Shown in pieces: positions 8,605-15,775 of a stretch of DNA of 64,000 nt. This stretch comes from Yinghuangia soli (lineage in GTDB: Bacteria > Actinomycetota > Actinomycetes > Streptomycetales > Streptomycetaceae). Numbering within the stretch: the stretch's first letter is position 1; each line of letters starts with the position of its first letter. Under the pieces are notes generated by a model that ran no database searches, had not been told where the DNA came from, and saw only the letters and a list, made by a program, of their open reading frames with translations. The DNA is taken from positions 64,366 through 128,365 of the forward strand of contig NZ_JAKFHA010000013.1 of the NCBI RefSeq assembly GCF_021502675.1, in the 5' to 3' direction. The position numbers and the translations under genes were made by a program.

Positions 8605-9147
8605 TTGGCGGTCGGGAAACCCGCGGAGCGGCCCGGCGGGCCGCTGCCCGAAGCCGGCGTCCCGCTCGTCTTCCGCGAGCACTGGCGCGTGCTCGTCCGG
8701 CCCGTCGCCGTCCTCTTCCTGGTCGTCGGCGCGGCCGCGTTCCTCGCCTCGATAGCCCCGGACCGGGACGGCCGCATGTGGGCCCGGCTGGCGGTCCTCG
8801 TGCTCGCCCTGGCCGCGGTCGCCCGCTGGACCGTGGTGCCCTGGCTGCGCTGGCTCACCGACAAGCACGTCGTCGAGGACGGCCGCCTGGTGGTCCGCAG
8901 CGGCCTGGTCACCCAGGAAGGCCGGGCCATAGCGCTCGCCCGCGTCCAGGACGTCACGTTCACCCAGGACTCCCTCCTGGAGCGCGTCCTCGGGATAGGG
9001 ACCCTCGTGGTGACCCCCGACGACGGCCGCGAGCCGATGGAACTGGTCGGCGTCGGGCACGTCGAGCAGGCCCAGGCGCAGCTGCTGCGCTTGGTGGACC
9101 TCGCCCGCGACGCCGCTTACTACGCGGGCCGGGACGGCACCGGCTGA
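8605..9147 (+). CDS. PH-domain (bPH2/YdbT-like) membrane protein
   Basis: A 180-residue protein with two hydrophobic segments near residues 30-75 (LVRPVAVLFLVVGAAAFLAS and LAVLVLALAAVARW) followed by a bacterial PH domain with TDKHVVEDGRLVVRSGLV and RVQDVTFTQDSLLERVLGIG. Such proteins sit in the cytoplasmic membrane and probably scaffold or bind lipid. I chose the TTG at 8605 because GGAGGTG stands 8 bp upstream and the residues before it are repeat-derived; a GTG at 8518 would give a longer Arg-rich N-terminus. It lies between birA and cya. Confidence 0.8.
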   Translation: MAVGKPAERPGGPLPEAGVPLVFREHWRVLVRPVAVLFLVVGAAAFLASIAPDRDGRMWARLAVLVLALAAVARWTVVPWLRWLTDKHVVEDGRLVVRSGLVTQEGRAIALARVQDVTFTQDSLLERVLGIGTLVVTPDDGREPMELVGVGHVEQAQAQLLRLVDLARDAAYYAGRDGTG

Positions 9148-9167
9148 CCGGTGTGATGCCCGCCACG

Positions 9168-9173
9168 TAAGGT
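9168..9173 (+). promoter_or_regulatory. Leaderless -10 box of cya
   Basis: TAAGGT ends four bases before the ATG at 9178. The spacer contains no purine-rich ribosome site, so transcription probably begins at or within a few bases of the start codon. Confidence 0.5.
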
Positions 9174-9177
9174 GGGC

Positions 9178-10491
9178 ATGACGAGACACCCTGACCCCAC
9201 GGTGGAGCGCATGCCCGAAGAGAGTGCCGGCGAAGGGCACCCGATCGACGGCCGGACGACCCCGGCCGGCGGCCGCGAGACCCCCCGCCGCAAGGACGCC
9301 GAGGCGTCCAATGACAGCCGGGACGGCAAGGACCACATAGTCCTGCCGGACCTCGACGATGCCGAGGCCGTGCAGCACTCGATCTCCGACATGGAGGAGA
9401 TCGTGCTCGGCGCCCCGCGCCGCTATACCTCCGGTCAGGTCGCGCACATGGTCGGCGTCCCGCTGGAGGAGGCCCGCCGGCTGTGGCGGGCCCTGGGCTT
9501 CCCGGACTTCGGTCCGGCCCGCGCCTTCACCGACGCCGACGTCGAGGCCCTCAAACACCTGCTGGAGCTGGTCCGCACGGGGCTGCTCCCGGAGCCGGTG
9601 GCCGCGCAGTTCGTGCGCTCGGTTGGCCAGACGATGGCCCGGTTCGCCGAGTGGCAGACGGAGGCCTGGGTCGAGTACATCGGCGGCGAGCTGACCGGGG
9701 CGCGCTCCGAGCAGGTCGTCGGCGGTGCCGGGGACGTCATGCCGGAGCTCGAGCCGCTGGTCCTGTACGCGTGGCGCCGCCACCTCGCCGCCGCGACCAC
9801 CCGCGTGATGGAGTCGCTCACCGACCACAACACCGTCGGGCAGCGGCTCGCCGTCGGGTTCGCCGACCTGGTCGGCTTCACGCGCCTGTCGCGCAACCTC
9901 TCCGAGGCCGAACTGGGCCGCCTGGTCCAGACGTTCGAGGACGCAGCTTCGGATGTCATCACCGCGCTGGGCGGCCGTCTCGTCAAGACGCTCGGCGACG
10001 AGGTGCTGTTCGTCGCGTTCAAGCCGGAGTCCGCGGTGGAGCTCGGGCTGCGGCTCGTCGAGGCGATGGCCGACGAGCCGATACTGCCCGAACTGCGGGT
10101 CGGCATCGCGTACGGCCAGGTCCTGTCCCGGATGGGCGACGTCTTCGGCACCACGGTCAACCTGGCCAGCCGGCTGACCGCGCTGGCGCCCAAGAACACC
10201 GTGGTCGTGGACCGCGAACTCGCCGCGGCGCTGGGCGAGGGGCCCGGGTACGACCTGCAGCCCATGTGGCGGCGCCCGGTGCGCGGCCTCGGCCTGGTCG
10301 AGCCGTGGACCGTGCAGCGCCTGGGCGTCCGCGACAAGCAGCCCGACGGGCCTGCGCCGGTCTCGGAGGTCGAGATGGTCGTCGACGTGGATGTGGACGT
10401 CGACGTCATCGACGAGGTGAACGACGTGAACGGTGTGGACGCGGGCGTGGACGGCACCCCGATACCGGACCAGGCGGGCCCGATCGCCTGA
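9178..10491 (+). CDS. cya: Class III adenylate cyclase with N-terminal regulatory domain
   Basis: A 437-residue cyclase producing cAMP, in Streptomyces needed for germination and development. Residues about 75-150 form the helical regulatory domain (YTSGQVAHMVGV, LWRALGFPDFG) known from the pH-sensing mycobacterial Rv1264 type. The catalytic domain spans about 220-385, with metal aspartates in FADLVGFT (about 230) and LGDEVLF (about 273). The adenine-selecting Lys/Asp pair lies in RLVKTLGDE and MGDVFG, and the transition-state Asn/Arg in TVNLASRL. All key residues are present, so it should be active. The last 55 residues are an odd Val-Asp repeat tail (VDVDVDVDVIDEV). Confidence 0.92.
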   Translation: MTRHPDPTVERMPEESAGEGHPIDGRTTPAGGRETPRRKDAEASNDSRDGKDHIVLPDLDDAEAVQHSISDMEEIVLGAPRRYTSGQVAHMVGVPLEEARRLWRALGFPDFGPARAFTDADVEALKHLLELVRTGLLPEPVAAQFVRSVGQTMARFAEWQTEAWVEYIGGELTGARSEQVVGGAGDVMPELEPLVLYAWRRHLAAATTRVMESLTDHNTVGQRLAVGFADLVGFTRLSRNLSEAELGRLVQTFEDAASDVITALGGRLVKTLGDEVLFVAFKPESAVELGLRLVEAMADEPILPELRVGIAYGQVLSRMGDVFGTTVNLASRLTALAPKNTVVVDRELAAALGEGPGYDLQPMWRRPVRGLGLVEPWTVQRLGVRDKQPDGPAPVSEVEMVVDVDVDVDVIDEVNDVNGVDAGVDGTPIPDQAGPIA

Positions 10492-10498
10492 CGGCGGG

Positions 10499-11770
10499 TC
10501 AGGGCCAAGTGCCCGGGCCCGCCACGTAGCCGGGCTTGTCCGCCTTCCGTTTGCGGATGTCCGCCAGGAAGGCTGCCGCGTCCGGGACGTCCATCAACTT
10601 GGCGAAGGCCCAGGCCAGTTCGGCTTCCGATGTGCCGGCCGGCCAGCATGCGAGGAACGCCGGCCATATACCCACGTTGCGCGACATGAGGCGGAACAGG
10701 CTCACCGTCGTGTCCAGGGACAGGGTGAGCAGCGCCCGTACGGCCGGAGCTCCGTACGTGTGCACGGCCTGTTCGAAGATCGGGTGCCCGACGAGGTCCC
10801 ACTTGACGAAGCGGTCCTTGAACGCGCGGATATTGCCTTCGATCGCCGCGGTCAGCCGGGGCATGTCGGCGACCGTCGCGACCGCGGACGACCGCGCCGC
10901 GGCGAGCGGCGCCGCCATCGCCTGGTGCTGCTCCTCCAGGCCCGCGCCCATCGAGGCGCGCAGTGCCCGGTCGGACTCGTCCGCGGCCCGGTGCCCGCCG
11001 TTCATCGTGCGACGCGCCGCGTCCCGGGCCGCGAAGTCCGCGGCCAGCAGCGGGAGCAGGGTGTTCCGCAGGGACAGCGAACTGCGCACCTCCGCCTCGA
11101 TCTCGTCGATGCGGGCGAGCGGCGCGGACAAGGCGGGCGTGATGTGGCCGAGTTCGGCGAGCCGGGCGGTCCGCAGGTCGTCGAGGACCGACGACCGTAC
11201 GGCACGCTCGACGGCCGCGGCGTCGATCTCCAAGGCGAGTGCGGTCAGTTCGCGGCCGATCGCGGTGGACCCGACGGTGTCCGCGAGCATGCGGAGGATC
11301 TCCGGGGTGCGCCGGGACAGTTCCCGTTCGGTGGGCCGCGGGGTCGCGTCGCGCAACCGGGCGTACGTCTGGTCCGCCAGGGCGTGCAGGGCTGCCCGTC
11401 CCGCCTCGCGGAACCGGTGGGTGTGCTCGCGGGCGTACGCGCGCACCTGCTCCCGCCACCAGACGCGGCGGTCGTCGGTGGCGATGTTCCCGAACGCCTG
11501 CAGCAGCACCTGCGGGCCGTCCCACCTGGCGGGCAGCGCCCGTTCGGTGTCCTCGACCCAGCGGCGGGTCGCCTCCTCGGCAGCCCTGCGCAGGTACGAC
11601 TCGTCGACCGGAGGGGGGACGGGACGCGGCGTCGGCGTCGGCACAGGATCCGGGCCGGGAGCAGGCCCCGGGCCGGTCGGCGGGCACGGTTCAGACCCCG
11701 GGTCCGCGTCCGGGGCCGGCTCCGGCTCGGGTTCGGGCTCCGGGCATGGATCCGACGTCGTTTCCGGCAT
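10499..11770 (-). CDS. Unknown helical protein with Pro/Glu-rich N-terminus, 423 aa
   Basis: Residues 1-50 are low complexity, made of Pro-Glu and Pro-Gly repeats (PEPEPEPEPAPDAD), ending at a predicted folded region from about residue 55. The remainder is mostly alpha-helical with many Arg and Ala residues and a hydrophobic patch near 370-400 (NVGIWPAFLACWPAG). I see no catalytic motif, signal peptide or clear membrane helix. The gene converges with cya, with only 7 bp between the stops. The disordered head may be a tether. I do not recognise the family. Confidence 0.7.
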   Translation of the reverse strand: MPETTSDPCPEPEPEPEPAPDADPGSEPCPPTGPGPAPGPDPVPTPTPRPVPPPVDESYLRRAAEEATRRWVEDTERALPARWDGPQVLLQAFGNIATDDRRVWWREQVRAYAREHTHRFREAGRAALHALADQTYARLRDATPRPTERELSRRTPEILRMLADTVGSTAIGRELTALALEIDAAAVERAVRSSVLDDLRTARLAELGHITPALSAPLARIDEIEAEVRSSLSLRNTLLPLLAADFAARDAARRTMNGGHRAADESDRALRASMGAGLEEQHQAMAAPLAAARSSAVATVADMPRLTAAIEGNIRAFKDRFVKWDLVGHPIFEQAVHTYGAPAVRALLTLSLDTTVSLFRLMSRNVGIWPAFLACWPAGTSEAELAWAFAKLMDVPDAAAFLADIRKRKADKPGYVAGPGTWP

Positions 11771-11849
11771 GCTTCCTCCCCAGGGTCGCGTGACCGCACC
11801 GACGCACCCGCTCCCCTGGCTGCGTTCGGCCCTGTCCGGAGTCTCGCAG

Positions 11850-12314
11850 CTAGTGGCTCAGTCTGCGGCGCAGTTCGCGCAGGGCGGGGCGGAACATGTC
11901 GCGTTCCAGGCGGCGTACTTGGTCGCGCGCTGCGTCCGCGCCGTCTTCGGCGTAGTCGTAGCGCACCGACCACACCACCCGGGCCATGGTGCCGCCGATG
12001 ATCGACTCGACGCGCACGGTGGCCAGGCACGGCCCGGTCAGCTGCAGCCCGCACGGCTGCCGCTCCAGATCGAGCACTTCGTAGGTGTAGCGGCAGCCGG
12101 TGTCGTCGTGCTCGACGAGCCGCTCGCGCAGCAGGGCGCCGCCGGGGGCCACGACCCGGCGGATGCCGGCCTGGGCCGGGTCCGGCGGGCTCCCGGTCCC
12201 GTCGGCGGCCAAGGCCATCGGGTACCACGCGGACGGGTCGCGGAAGTCGCGGAGCACCGCCCAAACGTGCGGTGCGGGCCGGTCGATCACGGTGGTGACG
12301 GAGAGCGTGGGCAC
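11850..12314 (-). CDS. SRPBCC (START-like) family protein
   Basis: A 154-residue protein of the polyketide-cyclase/dehydrase (Bet v1-like) fold, which binds hydrophobic ligands in a deep cavity. The opening VTTVIDRPAPHVWAVLRDF is typical of the family, as are the central WYP motif and the long C-terminal helix (VRRLERDMFRPALRELRRRL). I chose the GTG at 12314 because GGGAGGAAC stands directly upstream; the frame stays open upstream but without family similarity. It lies 79 bp upstream of the Pro-rich unknown on the same strand, so the two may be cotranscribed. The ligand is unknown. Confidence 0.82.
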   Translation of the reverse strand: MPTLSVTTVIDRPAPHVWAVLRDFRDPSAWYPMALAADGTGSPPDPAQAGIRRVVAPGGALLRERLVEHDDTGCRYTYEVLDLERQPCGLQLTGPCLATVRVESIIGGTMARVVWSVRYDYAEDGADAARDQVRRLERDMFRPALRELRRRLSH

Positions 12315-12622
12315 AGTTCCTCCCGGCCCGCGCTGTCCGGTGCCGGGTGCGCCGGTCCGGCCGGGCCGCCGCGGACCGTGCACGCGTGACCGTACTCCGT
12401 CCGCCCGGCGCCCGGGAGAGGCCGAGCCCGACCCGGGCCGCACTCGACCGGCCACTGGCCCGACCGCTGCCCTGACCGGGCCTGCCCCAAGCGTTCCCAG
12501 GCCCCGTCTCCGCCCCCACCCCCGGGCGGCGCATTCCGGCGTTTCGGGATCTCCCCGCGATGTCGGGGCGGTCTGCGACGGTACGGGCACACGGCGTTGC
12601 CAAGTCGGGACGGAGGAGTAAG
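12315..12622. other. Intergenic region without supported gene
   Basis: This divergent intergenic stretch precedes the GGDEF gene. It is GC-rich, with Pro/Arg-coding shadows in all frames but no frame having a ribosome site and plausible product. It should hold the promoter of the SRPBCC gene; I cannot point to clear boxes. Confidence 0.4.
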
Positions 12623-12724
12623 GTGCGAAGGGCGTGGACGGAGGGTCCCGTGGGGTCCGGGCCGAGTGCCGCGCCCGCGGGGAGCTCCCAGGGGGATGAC
12701 CAACAGCTAGCGACGCATCTGTGA
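12623..12724 (+). CDS. Candidate small ORF (33 aa) upstream of the GGDEF gene
   Basis: A GTG at 12623 is preceded by GGAGGAG at 4 bp spacing and opens 33 codons ending at 12724. The product starts MRRAWTEG, is Gly/Ser/Pro-rich in the middle and ends QGDDQQLATHL. It is hydrophilic, without signal or membrane segment. It ends 66 bp before the GGDEF gene, so it could be an upstream ORF affecting that gene, or a chance ORF. Only the ribosome site argues for translation. Confidence 0.3.
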   Translation: MRRAWTEGPVGSGPSAAPAGSSQGDDQQLATHL

Positions 12725-12777
12725 CGCTTCGTCGACCGGATGCGACCTTTTTCTGCTGCGAATACCGCAAATAGCGA

Positions 12778-12783
12778 CATACT
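12778..12783 (+). promoter_or_regulatory. Leaderless -10 box of the GGDEF gene
   Basis: CATACT lies 7 bp before the GTG at 12791 in an unusually AT-rich segment (12748-12783). No ribosome site separates them. This is the same arrangement as at birA and hutH. Confidence 0.5.
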
Positions 12784-12790
12784 CTGAGTG

Positions 12791-14713
12791 GTGTCGGGCG
12801 TGGCCGAACGACGGCCGACACGTGACCGGGAAGCCCGTGCTGCGGCGGTCCGCCGGCCGTTTTCCAGGCATCCCGGCGCTCGCGTCGGCACCCGTACGGA
12901 GGGCGAGGTGAGGAAAGTCGTAGCGCGCGCTGACCGCCAAGGCCACGGCCGCGACCGGCCCGACTCCGGTGACCCGGGTGCCGCGACCGGTGTCTCCGTA
13001 CCCCCTGCGCCCGTGCCGCTCCCGCCGCCGGCCGCTCCGGCGGCGTCCGACGCCGCCCGGCGGCTGCATGCCGTGATGGAGCTGGCCCGGGCGCTGGCGA
13101 CCGCGCACACCCTTATGGACGTGGTGCGCACCTCGGCCCGGCAGGCCCGGCTCGCGATGGATGCCGCGCTCGCCTCGATCTCGGTGTGGGAGCGCGACTC
13201 GGGGCACCTGCGGGTGCTGGTGAACGACGGCGACCTGGCCGAAGGGGAGGAGGCGCTGCCGAACGCCGAGACGTACGCGGTCACCGACTTCCCGGAGATC
13301 ATCGATCACACCGCTTGGCCGAACGCGTGGTCGAATTCGGTCGACGAGCACGACTCCGAGCACGAGCGCGTCGTCGCGCTGCGGCGCCGCGGGCGGCACG
13401 GCTGCATGGTCGCGCCGATCATGGTCGAGGGCCGGGTGTGGGGTGAGCTGTATCTCGCCCGGCATGCCGACCAGCCGCGGTTCGATGCGGTGGACGCGGA
13501 GTTCGCCGCGGTGCTGGCCGCGCAGATCTCGGCCGGGCTGGCCCAGGCCGAGCACTACCAGCGCATCGAGAAGCTGGCGTTCACCGACCCGCTGACCGGG
13601 CTGGCCAACCGGCGTGCGATCGATGCGCGGCTGGATGCGGCGATGAACCGGCACTACCGCGAGGGCACCGTCGTCAGCCTCATCGTGTGCGACGTCAACG
13701 GCCTCAAGCGGCTCAACGACGAACGCGGCCACGACGTCGGGGACCGGCTCCTGGAGCGCTTCGCGGACCAGTTGTCGGCGTGCAGCGCGATGCTGCCCGG
13801 TTCGATGGCGGCCCGTCTGGGCGGCGACGAATTCTGCGTGCTGGCCGAGGGATTCAGCCCGGACGAGGTCGTCGCGGTGGCCGAGGACCTGTGCCGCCGG
13901 GCCTTGCGCATGCACGACGGCGAGGGCGTGGCGTGCGGCGTCGCCTCGACCGGCGACCCGGTCGGGCCGGTGACCAGCGCGGACCGGCTGTTCCGGCTGG
14001 CCGACGCCGCGCAGTACCGGGCCAAGGGCAGCCGGGCCATCCACCCGGTGGTCGCGGGCCGCGGGCAGCCGCCGGACCTGACCGTCTCGCTGGCCGGGGA
14101 CGACGCCCCGGTCGCGGCCGAGCCGGCCGCGGGGCTGCCGCCGCGCGACCGCCGCCGGTTCCGCGGCGCGCTGCACAACGCCGACCCCGGCCGGCTGCTG
14201 GCCGCGGTCCTCGGCGCGCTCGACGAACGCGAGCCGGGCCGGGTGCACCGCGCGGACACCCTGGGCCGCCTGGAGATCGTCGCCGACACCTTCGCCCGCA
14301 TGCTCGACGGGGTCTCGTGGTGGATCTCGTACGTCCCGCCGCAGGGCCGCGCGCTGCGCTCGGTGCGCTACTCGATCCACCGCATGACGGGGACGCCGAG
14401 CGCCGCCCGGGCCCGCTACGAGGCGCTGACCACCGAGTACGACCTGGCCGCCTACCCGGCGTCCGCCGAGGCGGTCCAGGGCGGCGGCTTCGTCCAGCAG
14501 GTGGGCGACGTGGGCAACGACCCGGCGGAAGAGGACCTGCTGCTGATCGGCGGCTACAAGGCGATGGTCGTCGCGGGCGGCACCAACGCCGCCGGCGGCT
14601 GGCTGGTCGAGGTGTTCACGGACGACCTGAGCCTGCCCGTGCAGGGGCTCGGCCCGGTCCTCCGCGCCCTCGTCGCGGTCGCCCTGACCGGCGGCGCCTC
14701 GCTCCCGGAGTGA
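12791..14713 (+). CDS. GAF-GGDEF diguanylate cyclase (CdgE-like)
   Basis: A 640-residue cytoplasmic protein. After a basic, Pro-rich head of about 90 residues comes a GAF sensor (about 95-255). A GGDEF domain follows (about 265-420) with an intact GGDEF at about 344-348 and the metal site IVCDVNGLKRLND, so it should make c-di-GMP from two GTP. The RxxD inhibitory site normally just upstream of GGDEF is absent. About 200 further residues form an unassigned C-terminal domain (for example SWWISYVPPQGRALRS). The start at GTG 12791 is based on the leaderless promoter; a GTG at 12908 with GGAGGG is an alternative. In Streptomyces such proteins control development through BldD. Confidence 0.87.
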   Translation: MSGVAERRPTRDREARAAAVRRPFSRHPGARVGTRTEGEVRKVVARADRQGHGRDRPDSGDPGAATGVSVPPAPVPLPPPAAPAASDAARRLHAVMELARALATAHTLMDVVRTSARQARLAMDAALASISVWERDSGHLRVLVNDGDLAEGEEALPNAETYAVTDFPEIIDHTAWPNAWSNSVDEHDSEHERVVALRRRGRHGCMVAPIMVEGRVWGELYLARHADQPRFDAVDAEFAAVLAAQISAGLAQAEHYQRIEKLAFTDPLTGLANRRAIDARLDAAMNRHYREGTVVSLIVCDVNGLKRLNDERGHDVGDRLLERFADQLSACSAMLPGSMAARLGGDEFCVLAEGFSPDEVVAVAEDLCRRALRMHDGEGVACGVASTGDPVGPVTSADRLFRLADAAQYRAKGSRAIHPVVAGRGQPPDLTVSLAGDDAPVAAEPAAGLPPRDRRRFRGALHNADPGRLLAAVLGALDEREPGRVHRADTLGRLEIVADTFARMLDGVSWWISYVPPQGRALRSVRYSIHRMTGTPSAARARYEALTTEYDLAAYPASAEAVQGGGFVQQVGDVGNDPAEEDLLLIGGYKAMVVAGGTNAAGGWLVEVFTDDLSLPVQGLGPVLRALVAVALTGGASLPE

Positions 14714-14756
14714 CCCGGGCGGCGGGGAGGGCTCGTACCCGGGCAGCGGGGACGGC

Positions 14757-15581
14757 TTACACGTCGATGCGTTCCGGGTGGGCGTAGACGTTGGCGCCTT
14801 CGCCGCGGAGGAAGCCGACGAGGGTGATGCCGGCGTCCTCGGCGAGTTCGACGGCGAGGGACGACGGGGCGGAGACCGCGGCGAGTACCGGGATGCCGGC
14901 CATGGCGGTCTTCTGGGTGAGTTCGAACGAGGCGCGGGCGCTGACCGCGAGGACGTGGCCGTGCAGCGGGAGGCGGCCTTCGCGCAGGGCCCAGCCGACG
15001 ACCTTGTCGACCGCGTTGTGCCGGCCGACGTCCTCGCGGACGCAGACGAGGCGGCCGTCCGGGGTGAACAGGCCCGCGGCGTGCAGGCCGCCGGTGGCGT
15101 CGAAGACCTTCTGGGCGGCGCGCAGTTCGCCGGGCAGCCGGTACAGCGCGGCCGGGGTGATCCGCAGGGGGTCGGCGGCGACGTCGTGCCGGGACATGCG
15201 GCGCAGGCCCTCGATGCCGGTCGTGCCGCAGATGCCGCAGGCGCTGGACGTCCACACACCACGCTGCAGCCCGGGGTCCAGGGGCGGCACGTGGGCGGCG
15301 AGCACGGCCTCGACGACGTTGTAGGTGTTGCGGCCTTCCTCGTCGGTGCCCGCGCAGTAGCGCAGGCCGGCGAGGTCGCGGGTCTCGGCGACGATGCCTT
15401 CCGCGACGAGGAATCCGGCGACCAGGTCGAAGTCGTCGCCGGGGGTGCGCATCGTGACGGTGAGGGTCCGGCCGCCGACCCGGATCTCCAGCGGTTCCTC
15501 GGCGGCAAGCGTGTCGGTGCGCCGGGAGGTCGCGGCGCCGTCCAGGCGCAGGATCTTGTGGCGGCTGGTCACCCGGCCCAC
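14757..15581 (-). CDS. fdhD: Formate dehydrogenase accessory sulfurtransferase FdhD
   Basis: A 274-residue enzyme that passes sulfur from a cysteine desulfurase to the molybdenum cofactor of formate dehydrogenase. The redox-active pair is visible in SSACGICGT (Cys115 and Cys118), together with FDLVAGFLVAEGI and the conserved REDVGRHNAVDKVVG block. Start is a GTG at 15581; an in-frame GTG three codons later is also possible. It is divergently arranged with hutH across 194 bp. No formate dehydrogenase subunit is in the window. Its position beside a pathway that would release formate is noteworthy. Confidence 0.93.
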   Translation of the reverse strand: MGRVTSRHKILRLDGAATSRRTDTLAAEEPLEIRVGGRTLTVTMRTPGDDFDLVAGFLVAEGIVAETRDLAGLRYCAGTDEEGRNTYNVVEAVLAAHVPPLDPGLQRGVWTSSACGICGTTGIEGLRRMSRHDVAADPLRITPAALYRLPGELRAAQKVFDATGGLHAAGLFTPDGRLVCVREDVGRHNAVDKVVGWALREGRLPLHGHVLAVSARASFELTQKTAMAGIPVLAAVSAPSSLAVELAEDAGITLVGFLRGEGANVYAHPERIDV

Positions 15582-15763
15582 GAGCGGCCCCCTTGCATTC
15601 GTCTTGCCTTCGTCCGGCGGTCGATGGTCGTCCGTCCGGCGGCGCCGCGGTCGTCCGTCCGGCCTGCGGTCCAGGCAGGAACCCTACGTGCCGCCCGAGC
15701 CGCGGGCGAGGCGGGCCGCGGGACGGATTCCGCATCACCTCTGGTGCTGTCGTCATCTATGCA

Positions 15764-15769
15764 CATAAT
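15764..15769 (+). promoter_or_regulatory. Leaderless -10 box of hutH
   Basis: CATAAT lies six bases before the GTG at 15776, in a short AT-rich patch (15756-15790) within GC-rich sequence. No ribosome site is present between box and start codon, so the hutH transcript is probably leaderless. Confidence 0.6.
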
Positions 15770-15775
15770 GAGCTC

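Noticed and set aside
7522-9828. 768-codon minus-strand ORF antisense to birA, the PH-domain gene and cya
   Set aside because: It covers three real genes on the other strand and encodes low-complexity Arg/Gly/Ala sequence.
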